A DNA stretch of 64,000 bases from an uncultured Flavobacteriaceae bacterium (lineage in GTDB: Bacteria > Bacteroidota > Bacteroidia > Flavobacteriales > Flavobacteriaceae), in the NCBI GenBank assembly GCA_905479835.1, contig CAJQNZ010000003.1, forward strand, positions 1 to 64,000, given 5' to 3'. The position numbers and the translations under genes were made by a program. Below the pieces are notes generated by a model. The model made no database searches. It worked only from the letters and a program-made list of their open reading frames with translations, and was not told the origin of the DNA. Positions 62,029 through 64,000 of this stretch are shown piece after piece. How positions within the stretch are numbered: the stretch's first letter is position 1; every line of letters begins with the position of its first letter.

Positions 62029-62775
62029 TTAATTCTTAATCAACATTGTTTTTATCAATGAAAACAAGATATACGATACTATAATTAATGGAATGGCAAC
62101 AAATTTAAGTGTTATCAATAAAACAAGTGATAGTAATAAAAAGATATAAATTATCGCATTGTTTTTCCAAGAAAGATCCTTTAATTTTAAGGCAAACAAA
62201 GGCAGATTGGCATTCATCAAATAACTCAACAAGAGAGTTACTCCAATTAAAAACCATTTGTTGTGAATAAAATCTATTGCAGATTCACAAGAACTGTAGT
62301 GCATGATAAATGGTAAGGATATGACAAACAAAGTTGCTGCAGGAGTCGGCAAACCAATGAAAGAAGAAGTTTGTCGCTCGTCAATATTAAAATTTGCCAA
62401 GCGATATGCTGCAGCCAATGAAAACAAGAAACCTATTAGCGGAACATAAGAAATTCCTTCTGTAAAAAAAGAAGTTGCCAATAATCCTTTTTCATTCCAT
62501 ACTCCAGAAGTATTTTTCAATAATTGATAGAGAATAATTCCAGGAACTACGCCACTTGTCACCATATCTGCTAATGAATCCAGTTGTTTTCCCAATTCGC
62601 TCTGAACATTTAAAAGCCTTGCAATCAATCCATCGAAAAAATCAAAAAATATTCCAATCAATACAAATATTCCAGCCAACATCAGTTTTCCTTCCACTGC
62701 GAGCATTACTGCAATGATTCCTGATAATAAGTTTAATAATGTGATAAAATTAGGGATATGACTTTTTATATTCAT
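62029..62775 (-). CDS. pssA: CDP-diacylglycerol--serine O-phosphatidyltransferase
   Basis: DFFDGLIARLLNVQSELGKQLDSLADMVTSGVVPG (CDP-alcohol phosphatidyltransferase motif). Confidence 0.94.
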   Translation of the reverse strand: MNIKSHIPNFITLLNLLSGIIAVMLAVEGKLMLAGIFVLIGIFFDFFDGLIARLLNVQSELGKQLDSLADMVTSGVVPGIILYQLLKNTSGVWNEKGLLATSFFTEGISYVPLIGFLFSLAAAYRLANFNIDERQTSSFIGLPTPAATLFVISLPFIMHYSSCESAIDFIHNKWFLIGVTLLLSYLMNANLPLFALKLKDLSWKNNAIIYIFLLLSLVLLITLKFVAIPLIIVSYILFSLIKTMLIKN

Positions 62776-62988
62776 TTGAAATAATTTTTAGTAAATATAA
62801 TAAAATTGTGATGTATGAAAAACATTAATTGATTGTCCTTAAAATGGTGTAAAGCGACAAGGTATATCATTCTAAACTATTTTACTGAATTGATAATTTT
62901 TCTGATACCACCTAAATTAAAATCAATTCTAAAATGTCAGTTCGAGTGTTTTTTTTTGGCAAAAAAAATGTTTTAAGAACTCCTTTAT

Positions 62989-63079
62989 TAACAAAAATTC
63001 TGATTCTCGATACAAATTTCACTCATTTCTATCGAAAATTCACTGGAATTGACAGAATTTTATAAAAATATCTAATAGG
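62989..63079. repeat. Direct repeat copy A of composite intergenic element
   Basis: 88/91 nt identical to 63261-63351; contains an inverted GTATCGAGAA module. Confidence 0.9.
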
Positions 63080-63132
63080 CAACTACAATGCTCACGTTCT
63101 TATTAAAGAAATAATGACATAAAAGCAAAAAA

Positions 63133-63190
63133 TGTCTCCTCGAGCGCAGTCGAGAGGTTTTTAAAGTTCTCGACTGCGCTCGAACAGACA
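63133..63190. repeat. Long palindromic intergenic hairpin (TCGAGCGCAGTCGAGA)
   Basis: TGTCT-CC-TCGAGCGCAGTCGAGA-N12-TCTCGACTGCGCTCGA-AC-AGACA; 16-bp perfect inner stem. Confidence 0.92.
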
Positions 63191-63260
63191 ATACTAAAGT
63201 GCTGAAAACAGTTCAGTAAATTATTTTTTTGGAAAAAAAATATATCGAGAACTCATTTAG

Positions 63261-63351
63261 TAACAAAAATTCTGATTCTCGATACAAATTTTACTCATTT
63301 CTATCGAAAATTCACAGGAATTGGCAGAATTTTATAAAAATATCTAATAGG
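63261..63351. repeat. Direct repeat copy B of composite intergenic element
   Basis: 88/91 nt identical to 62989-63079, offset 272 nt. Confidence 0.9.
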
Positions 63352-63424
63352 TAATTACTAGTTCGTTAATAACAATGAAATGAACAAAAAAATAGTATTT
63401 TTATAAAAAATTTCTATTCTTACA

Positions 63425-64000
63425 ATGCCATTAGTTAAATCTACCTATGTTCCCAGTTTTTTATTCAAAAACGCTCACTATAACACCATATATAGAACTT
63501 TTTTTATGGACGAAAAAGTTGCTTTCTACAGAGAAAGATTAGAATTAAAAGATGGTGATTTTATGGATTTGGATATTTCGTCTGTCAATTCCAAAACTGT
63601 TGTTATTGCACTCCACGGGCTTGAAGGCAGTTCGCAATCCACTTATATTCTTACAGCTACTCAAAAATTTACTAAAGAAAAAATTGACGTGATAGCAGTA
63701 AATCTTAGAGGATGTAGTGGTGAGCAGAATAGACTACTCCCTACCTATCATAGCGGAAAAACGGAAGACCTTGATGAAGTTGTAAAACATGTAGAAACAA
63801 ACTTTAATTATGATCAAATTATTCTTCTAGGCTATAGCCTTGGAGGAAATATTACCTTAAAATATGTAGGAGAGAAAAAAGATACTATTTCTTCTAAAAT
63901 AAAATGTGCTGTAGCAATTTCAGTTCCTTGTGATTTAACCACTTCTTCATCGGCATTATCTCAACTTAAAAACATGCCATATATGGCTAAATTTATGCAG
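63425..64000 (+). CDS. YheT-family alpha/beta hydrolase, 3' truncated by window edge
   Basis: ATG at 63425 gives MPLVKSTYVPSFLFKNAHYNTIYRTFF; VVIALHGLEGSSQSTYI; NLRGCSGEQNRLLPTYHSG; LLGYSLGGNITLKY. Confidence 0.92.
   Translation, partial: MPLVKSTYVPSFLFKNAHYNTIYRTFFMDEKVAFYRERLELKDGDFMDLDISSVNSKTVVIALHGLEGSSQSTYILTATQKFTKEKIDVIAVNLRGCSGEQNRLLPTYHSGKTEDLDEVVKHVETNFNYDQIILLGYSLGGNITLKYVGEKKDTISSKIKCAVAISVPCDLTTSSSALSQLKNMPYMAKFMQ

Noticed and set aside
62936-63359. CRISPR array interpretation of the duplicated intergenic repeats
   Set aside because: Only two long (~91-bp) copies 272 nt apart with internal inverted structure and no cas genes; fits an intergenic repeat family instead.

Overview
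This is a 64 kb, low-GC chromosomal window from a Bacteroidetes genome, most likely Flavobacteriaceae. The evidence is the GldI homologue, TAnnTTTG-type -7 promoter elements, the tpx/dgkA/ftsK/lolA/lptF/ribB gene string and A/T-rich codon usage. Most of it is dense housekeeping sequence: a his operon (hisG-D-C-B, hisB truncated by the window edge), katG, tpx, ftsK, lolA, lptF, ribB, lgt/yidD/cysS, meaB, a gldI/PPIase cluster, nrnA, ndk, recF, ribH, mutL, two rhomboids, mtaB, mnmA, priA, recQ, kdsD, tatC, lptB, pssA. I see no rRNA, convincing tRNA, CRISPR array, prophage or transposase. The most interesting signals lie between or beneath the ORF calls: (1) an un-called 17-aa His-rich leader peptide (MNTNQLHHHHFHTNAQA) with promoter, terminator and candidate antiterminator upstream of hisG; (2) a priA gene whose conserved N-terminus has no ATG/GTG/TTG start and seems to begin at ATC two codons after the in-frame stop of the upstream gene; (3) a ~1 kb segment carrying a PEGA-like gene, bounded by a 45-bp direct repeat of the recQ 3' end; (4) a sigma54-like promoter in front of a secreted protein with an Arg/Ser/Thr/Gln-rich tail; (5) composite inverted/direct intergenic repeats downstream of pssA; (6) a ~21-bp hairpin inside the 5' coding region of ribH; (7) an ArnC/LAB_N/ArnT-like cassette that may contain an uncharacterised flippase. 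All calls come from reading the sequence by eye; no database searches were run.
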